64,000 nt of DNA from Halomarina rubra (GTDB lineage: Archaea; Halobacteriota; Halobacteria; Halobacteriales; Haloarculaceae). This document shows, piece by piece, positions 49,086-56,779 of this stretch. Position 1 is the stretch's first letter. Each line of letters opens with the position of its first letter. The stretch spans positions 86,212-150,211 of the forward strand of contig NZ_JALXFV010000008.1 in NCBI RefSeq assembly GCF_023699475.1. The letters run 5' to 3'. A program made the position numbers and the translations under genes. The notes under the pieces are model-generated. The model searched no databases and was not told the DNA's origin. It was given only the letters and a program-made list of their open reading frames with translations.

Positions 49086-50180
49086 CTATCCGAACCCTTC
49101 GACGTGGACGTGTAGCTCCGGCACGCCGATGGCCTCTGCCACGTCGACGAGGCCGTACGCCATCGCGCTCACGCCACAGGCGTACGCCTCGATGTTCGAG
49201 GGGTCGATGCGCGCGTCGACGTCGTACACCGGTTCCTCGTCGGCGCTCGACGCCAGCGAGTCGCCCACGTCGTCGGGGACGACGCCGTCTTCGAGGTACT
49301 TCATCAGCGTGTGCTGGACGTAGGCGGTCTCGCCGTCCCAGTCCGAGAGGTACGTCTCGCGCGAGCACGTCGGGACGAAGTGGAAGTTCTCGTGGGCTTC
49401 GTCGAGCGCGCTGAACGCGTCGAAGTACGGGATGTCGTCGCGCCACGACGACCCGAGGAACAGCCAGACGTCGCGCTGGTGGCCGTCGCCAGAACGCCGT
49501 GCGTTCTGGCTGCCTGCCGAGGTCTCCTCGGCACCGTCGACCACGTCGAACCCCTCCTCGAACGTGTAGTGAATCATCGAGTAGAACGGGGCCGCGCCGG
49601 TGCCCGTCGCGAGGAACACCATGTCCCGCTGGCTCGGTTCGTCGAGGACGAAGTCGCCGTTCGGGCCGCGAATCTCGACCTCCTCGTCGGACTCGATGCC
49701 CTGACACAGCTTCGGGGTGAGGTGGCCGTCGGGGACGTGTCGAACGCAGAGCGCCACGTCGTCGTCGTTGGGCGAACTGGCGATGGAGTACGGCCGGGCG
49801 ACGTCGTCGTATCGGAGCGTGAGGTACTGCCCGGGCGCGAACTCGAAGGCGACGTCCGGGTCGAAGCGAATCTCGACGAGCATCGGGTAGGGGCGTTCGT
49901 CGCGCTCTTGGAGCGAGTCGAGTTTCGTCGCGAGTGTACTGTCGGGCGAGGGGTCGAGGGCGTCACGAACCTGCCGCCAGTCGATGGGGTCGGGACCCCA
50001 CGCCCCCGACGCCAGCAGGTCGTCCTCGTTGTGCGCGTCCAGCAGCGTCTCGACGGCGTCGGCCACCTCGTCGTGGCGCTGCTCGTCCATCGCGGTCACG
50101 GTCGTCACGACGGCCTCGTCGGCGACCAACGGCAACTCCTCGGCGGCCGCCTCGATGGCGTCGTGCTGCTTGACCTCCAT
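49086..50180 (-). CDS. FNR-like FAD/NAD(P) oxidoreductase
   Basis: A 364-aa ferredoxin-NADP reductase-like flavoprotein. An N-terminal helical domain (about 1-95, with Q-H-D-A-I-E-A-A-A-E-E-L-P) is unusual for the family. The FAD-binding barrel follows with R-P-Y-S-I-A-S-S (R-x-Y-S motif) and the NAD(P)-binding half with A-T-G-T-G-A-A-P-F and a C-terminal Y-A-C-G-V-S-A-M pattern. It has no ferredoxin domain, so electrons must pass to a separate acceptor. The Glu/Asp/Ser insertion near 225-240 is halophilic padding. It lies 89 nt downstream of the DUF92 gene on the same strand. Confidence 0.85.
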   Translation of the reverse strand: MEVKQHDAIEAAAEELPLVADEAVVTTVTAMDEQRHDEVADAVETLLDAHNEDDLLASGAWGPDPIDWRQVRDALDPSPDSTLATKLDSLQERDERPYPMLVEIRFDPDVAFEFAPGQYLTLRYDDVARPYSIASSPNDDDVALCVRHVPDGHLTPKLCQGIESDEEVEIRGPNGDFVLDEPSQRDMVFLATGTGAAPFYSMIHYTFEEGFDVVDGAEETSAGSQNARRSGDGHQRDVWLFLGSSWRDDIPYFDAFSALDEAHENFHFVPTCSRETYLSDWDGETAYVQHTLMKYLEDGVVPDDVGDSLASSADEEPVYDVDARIDPSNIEAYACGVSAMAYGLVDVAEAIGVPELHVHVEGFG

Positions 50181-50269
50181 GGACCGTCTGCGCCCGCTCA
50201 CCGGATAAGCGTATACCGCGCTCGCGACGTACCCCGGGTCGCGGTCCGCGGTCGGACTCGGCAACCGGT

Positions 50270-51640
50270 TCAGAGCGGCACGAGACCGAGTCCCCACGCG
50301 AGTGCGGCCGCGACGACGCCCGCGACGGTGGTCGCGACGAAGTTGACGCCCTTGTTGTCGAGCAGCGTCCCCTCGATGGTCGCCCCGAGCACCGAGTCGA
50401 CGACCATCCCGCAGACACCCGCGAGGACGACGACGCCCGTCGCGGTCGGCGAGAGCGAGAACGCCACGAAGGCGATGAGACCGACGACACCGGCCCCGAC
50501 GAGGCCGGCGACCCCGCCCTGCCAGGTGACGCCGCCGTCGGTGCCCGGTGGGACCGTCCGGAACGTCGTGATGAGCCGCGGGTCGTCGTAGAGGCCGCCG
50601 ATCTCCGAGGAGAGGGTGTCGCTCATCGCGGCGGCGATGGACCCGGCGAACGCGAACAGGAAGACGTCCTGCGGGACGCCGGTGTGGGTGGAGGTCGCCC
50701 AGCCGAGCAGGGCGACCAGCGCGGCCGCGGAGTTGGCGATGACGTTGCCGCTCCCGCGTGCACCCTCGTTCTCCTCGGCGATGCCGCGGTCGAGTTTCTC
50801 GTCGTAGCGGAACTTCGTCGACAGGCCGCCGATGGCGAAAAAGGAGATGAGGACGGCGAACCAGCCGTAGCTGCCGAGGACGACCGAGAGGAACGCGAGG
50901 AGAGTGCCGGTGAGCATCCCGGTGATGGAGGCAGTCTCCAGCGCGTACGAGACGTACCCCAGCGCGATGGAGATGACGATAGCACCGACGACCTGCGTCG
51001 CGGTGAGTTCGAGCGGTAGGTCGGCGAACAGCCAGAGGACGAGCGCCGTCGTCGTCATCACCAGCGGGTCGTCGCGGTCGAACAGCATCGATCGCAGCAG
51101 CGCGGCGAGCATCGCGCCGCTGGCGGCGAGGAACACCGCCTGCGAGGGGTCGAACGACACGTCCCGGAGCGCGGCGGTGGCGAGTTGTGCGAGCGTCCCC
51201 GCGCCGAACGCGGCGAACGCGAACGCGCTCACCGCGAGAAACCGGTTGCTCGACAGTTCGAGTGCGCCCTTCTCGGCGAACGACCCCCACGCCAGTAGGA
51301 CGACGCTGGCGACGTACACCGAGAGCGGGAGGGTGAAGTTGACGGCGACGAACGCGAGCGCACTGGCGGCGAGCGCGAACCCGACCAGCCCGTACAGTCG
51401 GCCCTCCTCGAAGTCTGCGGGGCGAGCCAGCCACTCGAAGAGGGCGCTGTCCTCGGGGACGGCGAACGCGCCGAGCGCGACGAGCGCGAACGGCGCGGCG
51501 GCGACGGCCGACACGAGCGGCGTGTTCGAGTCCACGGCGGGCACGCCGGCCTGCTCGGCGAGCACTGGCGCGAGCGGGGCTACCAGCGCGAGCACCGAGA
51601 CGAGCGCGAACAGACCCGCTCGTCGGACCGTCTGAGACAC
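50270..51640 (-). CDS. DUF92-family membrane protein (possible polyprenol-phosphate kinase relative)
   Basis: A 456-aa integral membrane protein. The C-terminal 230 residues are DUF92: G-x-L-x-A-F-L-S-V-V, K-F-R-Y-D-E-K, R-G-S-G-N-V-I-A-N-S, A-A-A-M-S-D-T-L-S-S-E-I-G and P-P-G-T-D-G-G-V-T-W-Q-G. The N-terminal half adds about six hydrophobic helices, more than a minimal DUF92 protein has. The plant homologue VTE6 is a phytyl-phosphate kinase, so isoprenoid phosphate metabolism is a reasonable guess. It diverges from a cis-prenyltransferase-like gene 99 nt away, which fits. Confidence 0.82.
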   Translation of the reverse strand: MSQTVRRAGLFALVSVLALVAPLAPVLAEQAGVPAVDSNTPLVSAVAAAPFALVALGAFAVPEDSALFEWLARPADFEEGRLYGLVGFALAASALAFVAVNFTLPLSVYVASVVLLAWGSFAEKGALELSSNRFLAVSAFAFAAFGAGTLAQLATAALRDVSFDPSQAVFLAASGAMLAALLRSMLFDRDDPLVMTTTALVLWLFADLPLELTATQVVGAIVISIALGYVSYALETASITGMLTGTLLAFLSVVLGSYGWFAVLISFFAIGGLSTKFRYDEKLDRGIAEENEGARGSGNVIANSAAALVALLGWATSTHTGVPQDVFLFAFAGSIAAAMSDTLSSEIGGLYDDPRLITTFRTVPPGTDGGVTWQGGVAGLVGAGVVGLIAFVAFSLSPTATGVVVLAGVCGMVVDSVLGATIEGTLLDNKGVNFVATTVAGVVAAALAWGLGLVPL

Positions 51641-51739
51641 GTCGAACGGTTCCGCGGACGATTACTTAACAGGTCCGGACGGGTCGCGCGACGCGGTCGG
51701 TCTCGCAGGTCTTACGTCCCCACACGACGAGCGACGAGC

Positions 51740-52348
51740 GTGGGACTGTACGACCGTTACCTCGCCGCTCGCGTCCGCCGGGACGACGCCGCGCTCCCGG
51801 CGACTATCGCGCTGGTCATCACCGAGCGCGACCTGCTCGAACAGGACGCCTACCGGACGCTCGAACGCTTCCTCGACCTGGCGTTCGAGATGGGCGCAGA
51901 GCGCGTGATGGTGTACGTCAGCGTGCTCGACGAGGCGGCGGTCCCGACGCTCCGACGGACGCTCGCGGACCTCGACTCCCCCCGTCCGCTCGCGGTTCGC
52001 GGTCCCGACGACGCCGAACGCGCCGACACGCCCGTCCAGGTCTCCATCGGCCTCGGCGGGCGCGAGGAGTTCGCGAACGCCGTCCGAAACGTCGCTCGCG
52101 CCGTCGAACGCGGCGACGTCACCAGCGACGAGGTCGACGAGTCGACCATCGAGGGCGAACTCGTCTTCCCGACCGCGCCCGACCTCGTCATCAAGACCGG
52201 AGCCGAACGGCTCTCCGACTTCATGATCTGGCAGTCCGTCTACTCCGAACTGTACTTCACCGACGTCAACTGGCGGGACTTCCGCGAACGCGACTACCTG
52301 CGGGCGCTGCGGGACTACCAGGACAGACAGCGGCGGTTTGGCCGGTAG
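51740..52348 (+). CDS. Non-catalytic cis-prenyltransferase (UppS)-like subunit, NgBR/Nus1-type
   Basis: A 202-aa truncated UppS homologue (GTG start). The C-terminal core D-L-V-I-K-T-G-A-E-R-L-S-D-F and W-Q-S-V-Y-S-E-L-Y-F-T-D-V-N-W matches the UppS substrate-binding region. The first catalytic segment is lost: where UppS has D-G-N-x-R, this reads V-I-T-E-R-D-L-L (about 26-33), with no Asp-Gly-Asn. The protein ends R-R-F-G-R, the R-x-G motif that the NgBR/Nus1 subunit supplies to the active site of eukaryotic heteromeric cis-prenyltransferases. The convergent neighbouring gene encodes a catalytic UppS lacking that motif. The pair probably makes polyprenyl diphosphate for glycan-carrier dolichol. 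Confidence 0.82.
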   Translation: MGLYDRYLAARVRRDDAALPATIALVITERDLLEQDAYRTLERFLDLAFEMGAERVMVYVSVLDEAAVPTLRRTLADLDSPRPLAVRGPDDAERADTPVQVSIGLGGREEFANAVRNVARAVERGDVTSDEVDESTIEGELVFPTAPDLVIKTGAERLSDFMIWQSVYSELYFTDVNWRDFRERDYLRALRDYQDRQRRFGR

Positions 52349-52359
52349 GCCGACGCTCG

Positions 52360-53271
52360 TCAGTCCGCCGAGAGCGGCTCCACGTCGTCCAACTCGTCCA
52401 GGTCGGCCTGTGGAATCTCGCCGACCTTCTCCGTCAGCCGTGAGACGACGGCGCGGTCCGCGCCGACGGCCTGCAGCAGTGCCAGCGCCCGGTCGGTACG
52501 GGTCCGTCGCCAGGACTTCTGGCGCGACTGGTAGGTCCGGATGGCGCGCAGCAGGTCGACTCGCGAGAACTCCGGCCAGTACGGCGCACAGAAGAAGACG
52601 GCGGCCTCGTTGCCGTTGGCGTGCCACGGCAGGAAGTTCGAGGTCCGCTCGTCGCCGCCGGTGCGGATGATGAGGTCGACCGCTCGCGCGCGTCGTTCGG
52701 TGAGTCGGTCCTCGATGGTCTCGACGTCGATGTCCTCGGGCGCACGGTCGCCGGCCTCCACGTCCGCACACAGGTCGCGGGCGGCGTTGAGCAGTTCCGC
52801 GCGGCCGCCGTACGCGAGCGCGACGTTGAGATACTGGTCGTCGTAGTCGGCGGTGCGTCGCTCGGCGTAGTCGACGGCGTCGATGACGCGCTGTGGGAGC
52901 AGGTCGAGTTGGCCGATGGCGCGGATGCGGACCTGCTCGTCGTGGACCTCGTCGTCGTCGGCGAACTCGTACAGCTTGTTCTCGATGAGGTCGAACAGCT
53001 CCTCGCGTTCTTCGGGCGGGCGGTTGAGGTTCTCGGTGGAGAAGGTGTACAGCGTCAACTCCTCGATTCCCAGTTCGGAACACCACGAGAGCACCGATTC
53101 GGCGGTGCGAGCGCCAGCGCGGTGGCCCGCCGCGGTGCCCTCCCCCTTTCCGCGAGCGTATCGGCGGTTCCCGTCCTGGATGACCGCGACGTGGGTCGGA
53201 ACGCCGTCGACCTCCCGTTCGAGTACCCGTTCGTAGAGTCGACGTGCTAGCCGACGGACCCGCCGTACCAT
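52360..53271 (-). CDS. uppS: Polyprenyl (undecaprenyl-type) diphosphate synthase, catalytic cis-prenyltransferase
   Basis: A 303-aa cis-prenyltransferase that adds isopentenyl units in cis to make long polyprenyl diphosphates. Seen: H-V-A-V-I-Q-D-G-N-R-R-Y-A-R with catalytic D33, F-S-T-E-N-L-N-R-P, G-G-R-A-E-L-L-N-A, D-L-I-I-R-T-G-G-D-E-R-T-S-N-F and F-F-C-A-P-Y-W-P-E-F. The C-terminal tail reads S-R-Q-K-S-W-R-R-T-R and has no R-x-G. The start M-V-R-R-V-R-R is used; an upstream ATG adds 44 residues. It converges with the non-catalytic partner (11 nt between stops). Confidence 0.93.
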   Translation of the reverse strand: MVRRVRRLARRLYERVLEREVDGVPTHVAVIQDGNRRYARGKGEGTAAGHRAGARTAESVLSWCSELGIEELTLYTFSTENLNRPPEEREELFDLIENKLYEFADDDEVHDEQVRIRAIGQLDLLPQRVIDAVDYAERRTADYDDQYLNVALAYGGRAELLNAARDLCADVEAGDRAPEDIDVETIEDRLTERRARAVDLIIRTGGDERTSNFLPWHANGNEAAVFFCAPYWPEFSRVDLLRAIRTYQSRQKSWRRTRTDRALALLQAVGADRAVVSRLTEKVGEIPQADLDELDDVEPLSAD

Positions 53272-53336
53272 GCGCGAGGGGAGTTGGGGTTGGCGTATGA
53301 GTCTTTTGAACCCGAACTGACGAGTGGCTCGGAGGG

Positions 53337-53343
53337 TTTTAGT
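53337..53343 (+). promoter_or_regulatory. Promoter box of the tandem cold-shock genes
   Basis: ttttagt, 26-32 nt before the first cold-shock ATG with no SD after it, compatible with a leaderless mRNA for the first gene. Confidence 0.55.
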
Positions 53344-53368
53344 ACGGTGACGACAAGGGACAGTTGCA

Positions 53369-53563
53369 ATGGCGACCGGTACGGTTGACTTCTTCAACGA
53401 CACGGGCGGTTACGGCTTCATCAAGACCGAAGACTCCGACGAGGACGTCTTCTTCCACATGGAGGACATCGGCGGTCCTGACCTCGAGGAGGGGCAGGAG
53501 GTCGAGTTCGACATCGAACAGGCCGACAAAGGCCCCCGCGCGACGAACTTGGAGCGTCTCTAA
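53369..53563 (+). CDS. cspA: Cold-shock protein, first of two tandem copies
   Basis: A 64-aa cold-shock domain protein, an RNA chaperone. The RNP1-like T-G-G-Y-G-F-I and RNP2-like D-V-F-F-H-M are present (K-G-F-G-F-I and V-F-V-H in bacteria). The next gene, only 2 nt after the stop, is a near-copy: the two differ at 7 of 64 positions (T3K, T5K, K19D, S23A, I34V, L61V, E62T as seen here). Translation is probably coupled. Confidence 0.96.
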   Translation: MATGTVDFFNDTGGYGFIKTEDSDEDVFFHMEDIGGPDLEEGQEVEFDIEQADKGPRATNLERL

Positions 53564-53565
53564 CG

Positions 53566-53760
53566 ATGGCGAAAGGTAAAGTCGACTTCTTCAACGACAC
53601 GGGCGGCTACGGCTTCATCGACACCGAGGACGCGGACGAGGACGTCTTCTTCCACATGGAGGACGTCGGCGGTCCCGACCTCGAAGAGGGCCAGGAGGTC
53701 GAGTTCGACATCGAACAGGCCGACAAAGGCCCCCGCGCGACCAACGTCACCCGCCTGTAA
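53566..53760 (+). CDS. cspA: Cold-shock protein, second tandem copy
   Basis: A 64-aa paralogue of the preceding gene, with the same RNP motifs and 57 of 64 residues identical. It starts 2 nt after the first copy stops, with no promoter between, so both come from one transcript. The two basic residues gained near the N-terminus (M-A-K-G-K) are at the RNA-binding face, so RNA preference could differ slightly. Confidence 0.95.
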   Translation: MAKGKVDFFNDTGGYGFIDTEDADEDVFFHMEDVGGPDLEEGQEVEFDIEQADKGPRATNVTRL

Positions 53761-53886
53761 GACGCACTTCACACGAAACGACGATTCTCGGTATTTTCAC
53801 TCCGCCCAGCGGCGGTGCTCCAGTTCGAGACGGCCACGCCGACCCGCAACCGTGAGAGGTAACACCGTCGACGGTGAGGTGCGAGT

Positions 53887-54285
53887 ATGGAAACCGTCGA
53901 CAGGGACCTCTACGAGCGCACGAAGGCGCTGCTCGAACCCGGCGACATCCAGTTGAACGGCGTCATCGTCCACACCGACATGGGCGACGACGACGAGGCG
54001 CGACTCCACCAGGCGACGCTGGACGCCGGCGACGTCATCGCCGAGGAGTCCGGGAAGGGCGAGTGGTACGTCTTCTCGGGCAACGACGACTCGCGGTTCG
54101 GCCTCAACCAGCACCAGGGGCTCACCATCGCCGAGGACGAGTTCGTCTGGGAGTGCCAGCAGTTGCTCCGCGAGGGGACGTTCAAGGTCGTGTTCTACTA
54201 CGAGGCCGACGCCGACCAGTCGGCCGTCGTCGCCGGTATCGAGGACCTCGGCTTCCGCGTGACGAGCGTCGAAGGCGAGGAGTAA
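53887..54285 (+). CDS. Haloarchaeal hypothetical protein (DUF5778-like)
   Basis: A 132-aa acidic protein of a haloarchaea-only family I recall as DUF5778. It has D-I-Q-L-N-G-V-I-V-H-T-D-M-G, E-S-G-K-G-E-W-Y-V-F-S-G-N-D-D, W-E-C-Q-Q-L-L-R-E-G-T-F-K-V-V-F-Y-Y and a C-terminal I-E-D-L-G-F-R-V-T. No catalytic motif is obvious and no function is known to me. Good codon use and length 132 fit a real gene. Confidence 0.75.
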   Translation: METVDRDLYERTKALLEPGDIQLNGVIVHTDMGDDDEARLHQATLDAGDVIAEESGKGEWYVFSGNDDSRFGLNQHQGLTIAEDEFVWECQQLLREGTFKVVFYYEADADQSAVVAGIEDLGFRVTSVEGEE

Positions 54286-54376
54286 CGGCAAAATCACCCG
54301 ACGGAAGGGTTCCGGGATGCACAGTTTATTGTCGGTGGCACTCCGACCCGTCGTCGCGGTCACGAGGTGAAGTTCC

Positions 54377-54736
54377 GTGAGCCAACGTCGGGAACGTGAC
54401 AGTAGTCGTGGAGTATCGTTGCTAAGCCAGTCGACCGAGCAGTCTCAGTCGAGCGACCTCGACGAGACGTTCGCGCTGTTGAGCGACCACTACCGGCGGG
54501 CGACCGTCGCGTGGCTCTGCGAGGCGGACGGCCCGGTGGCCGTCGAGGAGCTCGCTGCGGGCATCGGCCCGACGGTCGACGCCGGCGAACGGCGAGTCGT
54601 CTCGTCGCTGACGCACAACCACCTTCCACGTCTGGCCGACGCCGGCGCGGTGGAGTACCACCGTGACACCGGCGTCGTGAGGACGACAGCCGACACCGAA
54701 CGGCTGGCGGAGCTGCTCGGCGCGGTCGCCGGGTGA
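54377..54736 (+). CDS. Haloarchaeal winged-helix protein (DUF7344-like), second member
   Basis: A 119-aa small HTH protein starting at GTG. The core D-E-T-F-A-L-L-S-D-H-Y-R-R-A-T-V-A-W-L, then L-T-H-N-H-L-P-R-L-A-D-A-G-A-V-E-Y-H-R-D, matches the regulator encoded near 33 kb. These act as transcription factors of unknown targets. The N-terminal 25 residues are Ser/Gln-rich and likely disordered. An AT-rich stretch (agtttattg) lies about 50 nt upstream, so a short leader is likely. Confidence 0.7.
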   Translation: MSQRRERDSSRGVSLLSQSTEQSQSSDLDETFALLSDHYRRATVAWLCEADGPVAVEELAAGIGPTVDAGERRVVSSLTHNHLPRLADAGAVEYHRDTGVVRTTADTERLAELLGAVAG

Positions 54737-54793
54737 CGGCTCCGCGACCTCGTGCCCACGGTCCGCTGTTCGTGCCCGTCGCCGACCGGCCGG

Positions 54794-54952
54794 TCAGTCG
54801 TGGTCCGGACAGCGCCCCCGATACTCCGACTGGTCGGCCGGTCCGACGACGCCGTCGATAGCCAGGTCCGACCAGCCGTCGGCGCGTGCGGCGTGTTCGT
54901 CGTCGTACATCTCGCTCGTCGAACAGCGTTCACAGGAGACGAAGACGCTCAT
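54794..54952 (-). CDS. Small zinc-binding protein of 52 aa
   Basis: A 52-codon gene, ATG to TGA. It encodes M-S-V-F-V-S-C-E-R-C-S-T-S-E-M-Y at the start and Y-R-G-R-C-P-D-H-D at the end: a C-x2-C pair (C7, C10) and C48-P-D-H51 form a probable Cys3His zinc site. It is acidic with normal G/C third positions. It is convergent with the HTH gene and divergent from the heme operon. Same class as the 45-aa zinc-ribbon protein near 25.3 kb; function unknown. Confidence 0.7.
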   Translation of the reverse strand: MSVFVSCERCSTSEMYDDEHAARADGWSDLAIDGVVGPADQSEYRGRCPDHD

Positions 54953-55046
54953 GGCCCTCGATAGCTCCTCGCGCTATATCAACGTCCCGTCCCTTCGGGT
55001 GCGGTTCCGTCCGTTCGGCGACCGAGTCTCCGCCCGGCGAACGCGG

Positions 55047-55055
55047 TTCTTATCA
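55047..55055 (+). promoter_or_regulatory. Promoter of the heme (ahb-sirC-hemA) operon
   Basis: ttcttatca, 24-32 nt before the ATG of the fused Ahb gene, and the only promoter-like element seen before three coupled genes. Confidence 0.6.
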
Positions 55056-55078
55056 CCCGGTGGACCCGAGGACGCACA

Positions 55079-56137
55079 ATGAGTTCGGCCGCGCAGTTGG
55101 ACCGACTGGACCGGGCCGTCATCAACGCCTTCCAGGGCGGCTTTCCGGTCTGTGAACGGCCGTTCGACCCCGCCAGCGAAGCGCTCCGTGACCGTGGCGT
55201 CGACGTGACCGCAGAGGAACTGCTCGAACGCGTCCAGCACCTCGACGAGGAGGGCGTCCTGACCCGGTTCGGGGCACTCGTGAACGCCGAGGCCATCGGC
55301 GGGACGGCGACGCTCGTCGCGATGCACGCCCCGCCCGACCGCTTCGACGAGGTCGCAGAACTGGTCAACGCCCACCGCGAGGTCGCGCACAACTACGAAC
55401 GCGAACACCCCCACCTCAACATGTGGTTCGTCGTCAGCGTCGCCGAGGAGGGAGAGGTCGAGCGCGTGCTCGCCGACATCGAGACCGAGACGGGTCAGGA
55501 GACGTACAACATGCCCAAGGAGCGGGAGTTCCGCGTCGAGGCGAAGTTCCTGCTCGACGGCCCCATCCCCGACGGCGACGTCGACCTGTCACATCTCGGC
55601 CCCGACGTGACGCCCACCGACCGGACGACGCTCACGCCCGCGGAACGCGACCTCGTCCTGGAGATTCAGGGTGGTCTGCCCGTCACCGCGACGCCGTACG
55701 CCGACGTCGCGGCGGCCGTCGGCCAGGACACCGAGTGGGTCGTCAGCACCATCAAGCGGTTCGACCAGGAGGGGAAGGTGCGGCGCGTCGGCGTCATCCC
55801 CAACCACTACGCGCTGGGGTACACCGAGAACGGGATGACCGTCTGGAACGTCCCCGACGACCTCGTCGCGGAGGTCGGTCCCGCCGTCGCCTCCCTGGAG
55901 TTCGTCACGCACTGCTACCAGCGCCCGCGCCACGAACCGGTGTGGTCGTACAACTTCTTCGCGATGACCCACGGTCGCAGCGAGGCCGAGAGCCAGGACC
56001 GAATCGAGCAGGTCCGCGAGCGGATGAGCGAGTTCTGGGACGTCGACGACGAGGACTGGGACTCGCTGTTCTCGACGCGCATCCTGAAGAAGACGGGCAT
56101 CCGGATGGCCGAACGCGCCGACGCGAACACGGAGTAG
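55079..56137 (+). CDS. ahbAB: Siroheme decarboxylase, AhbA-AhbB fusion
   Basis: A 352-aa protein made of two Lrp/AsnC-like modules. The first (1 to about 160) carries H-N-Y-E-R-E-H-P-H-L-N-M-W-F-V-V and Y-N-M-P-K-E-R-E-F; the second (about 190-345) carries H-C-Y-Q-R-P-R-H-E-P-V-W-S-Y-N-F-F-A-M-T-H. In archaea and sulfate reducers AhbA and AhbB together decarboxylate siroheme to didecarboxysiroheme. Here they are one chain. The next genes, a SirC-like dehydrogenase and glutamyl-tRNA reductase, are the entry steps of the same route. It is not a transcription regulator despite the Lrp-like fold. Confidence 0.88.
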   Translation: MSSAAQLDRLDRAVINAFQGGFPVCERPFDPASEALRDRGVDVTAEELLERVQHLDEEGVLTRFGALVNAEAIGGTATLVAMHAPPDRFDEVAELVNAHREVAHNYEREHPHLNMWFVVSVAEEGEVERVLADIETETGQETYNMPKEREFRVEAKFLLDGPIPDGDVDLSHLGPDVTPTDRTTLTPAERDLVLEIQGGLPVTATPYADVAAAVGQDTEWVVSTIKRFDQEGKVRRVGVIPNHYALGYTENGMTVWNVPDDLVAEVGPAVASLEFVTHCYQRPRHEPVWSYNFFAMTHGRSEAESQDRIEQVRERMSEFWDVDDEDWDSLFSTRILKKTGIRMAERADANTE

Positions 56138-56140
56138 CCC

Positions 56141-56779
56141 GTGTTGCCGCTCCTCCACGACCTCGCGGACGAGTCGGTGCTGGTGTTCGGCGGGGGCCGG
56201 GTCGGTGCCCGCCGGGCGCGGACGTTCGCCGTCGAGAGCGACGTCGTCGTCGTCAGTCCCGCGTTCGCCGACCGGTCGTTCGGCGACGCACGACGCGTGC
56301 GCGCCGAACCGTCCCCGGACGACGTGGCGGCGTGGGTCGAGCGTGTCGCCCCCGTGCTCGTCGTCGCCGCGACCGACGACACGGCGGTCAACGCGGCGGT
56401 CGAGCGCGCTGCCGCCGAACGCGGACTACTCTACAACCGTGCCGACCGCGCCGGCGAGCGCGCTCCCGGCCACGTGGCGGTCCCCTCCATCGTGCGCGAC
56501 GGCGAGGTCGTCGTCGGTCTCTCGACGGGCGTGCCCGCGTTGACGAAGGTGCTGCGCCAGCGGGTCGAACGCGAGGTCCAGGGGGCCGGCGAACTCGCCG
56601 TCCTCACGGCCGAACTCCGGCGATACCTCCGGGACCAGTACCCGCCTGAACAGCGTCGCGAGGCGCTGCGGGCGGTGGTCCGCTCGGAACGGGTTTGGAA
56701 GGCTTTAGGTGATGGAGTCGCTAACCCCAGACAGATAGTGGACGAAATCGCCTCCGACGCCCTGGGTGAGTCGCCGTGA
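56141..56779 (+). CDS. Precorrin-2 dehydrogenase/sirohydrochlorin ferrochelatase-like protein (SirC/Met8)
   Basis: A 212-aa protein with an N-terminal Rossmann fold (V-L-V-F-G-G-G-R-V-G-A-R-R-A-R) and the bifunctional Met8 layout (A-A-T-D-D-T-A-V-N, V-G-L-S-T-G-V-P-A). It oxidises precorrin-2 to sirohydrochlorin, perhaps with iron insertion. It starts at GTG 3 nt after the Ahb stop, and its stop overlaps the hemA start by 3 nt. The C-terminal Q-Y-P-P-E-Q-R-R-E-A-L-R-A-V helix is typical. Confidence 0.9.
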   Translation: MLPLLHDLADESVLVFGGGRVGARRARTFAVESDVVVVSPAFADRSFGDARRVRAEPSPDDVAAWVERVAPVLVVAATDDTAVNAAVERAAAERGLLYNRADRAGERAPGHVAVPSIVRDGEVVVGLSTGVPALTKVLRQRVEREVQGAGELAVLTAELRRYLRDQYPPEQRREALRAVVRSERVWKALGDGVANPRQIVDEIASDALGESP

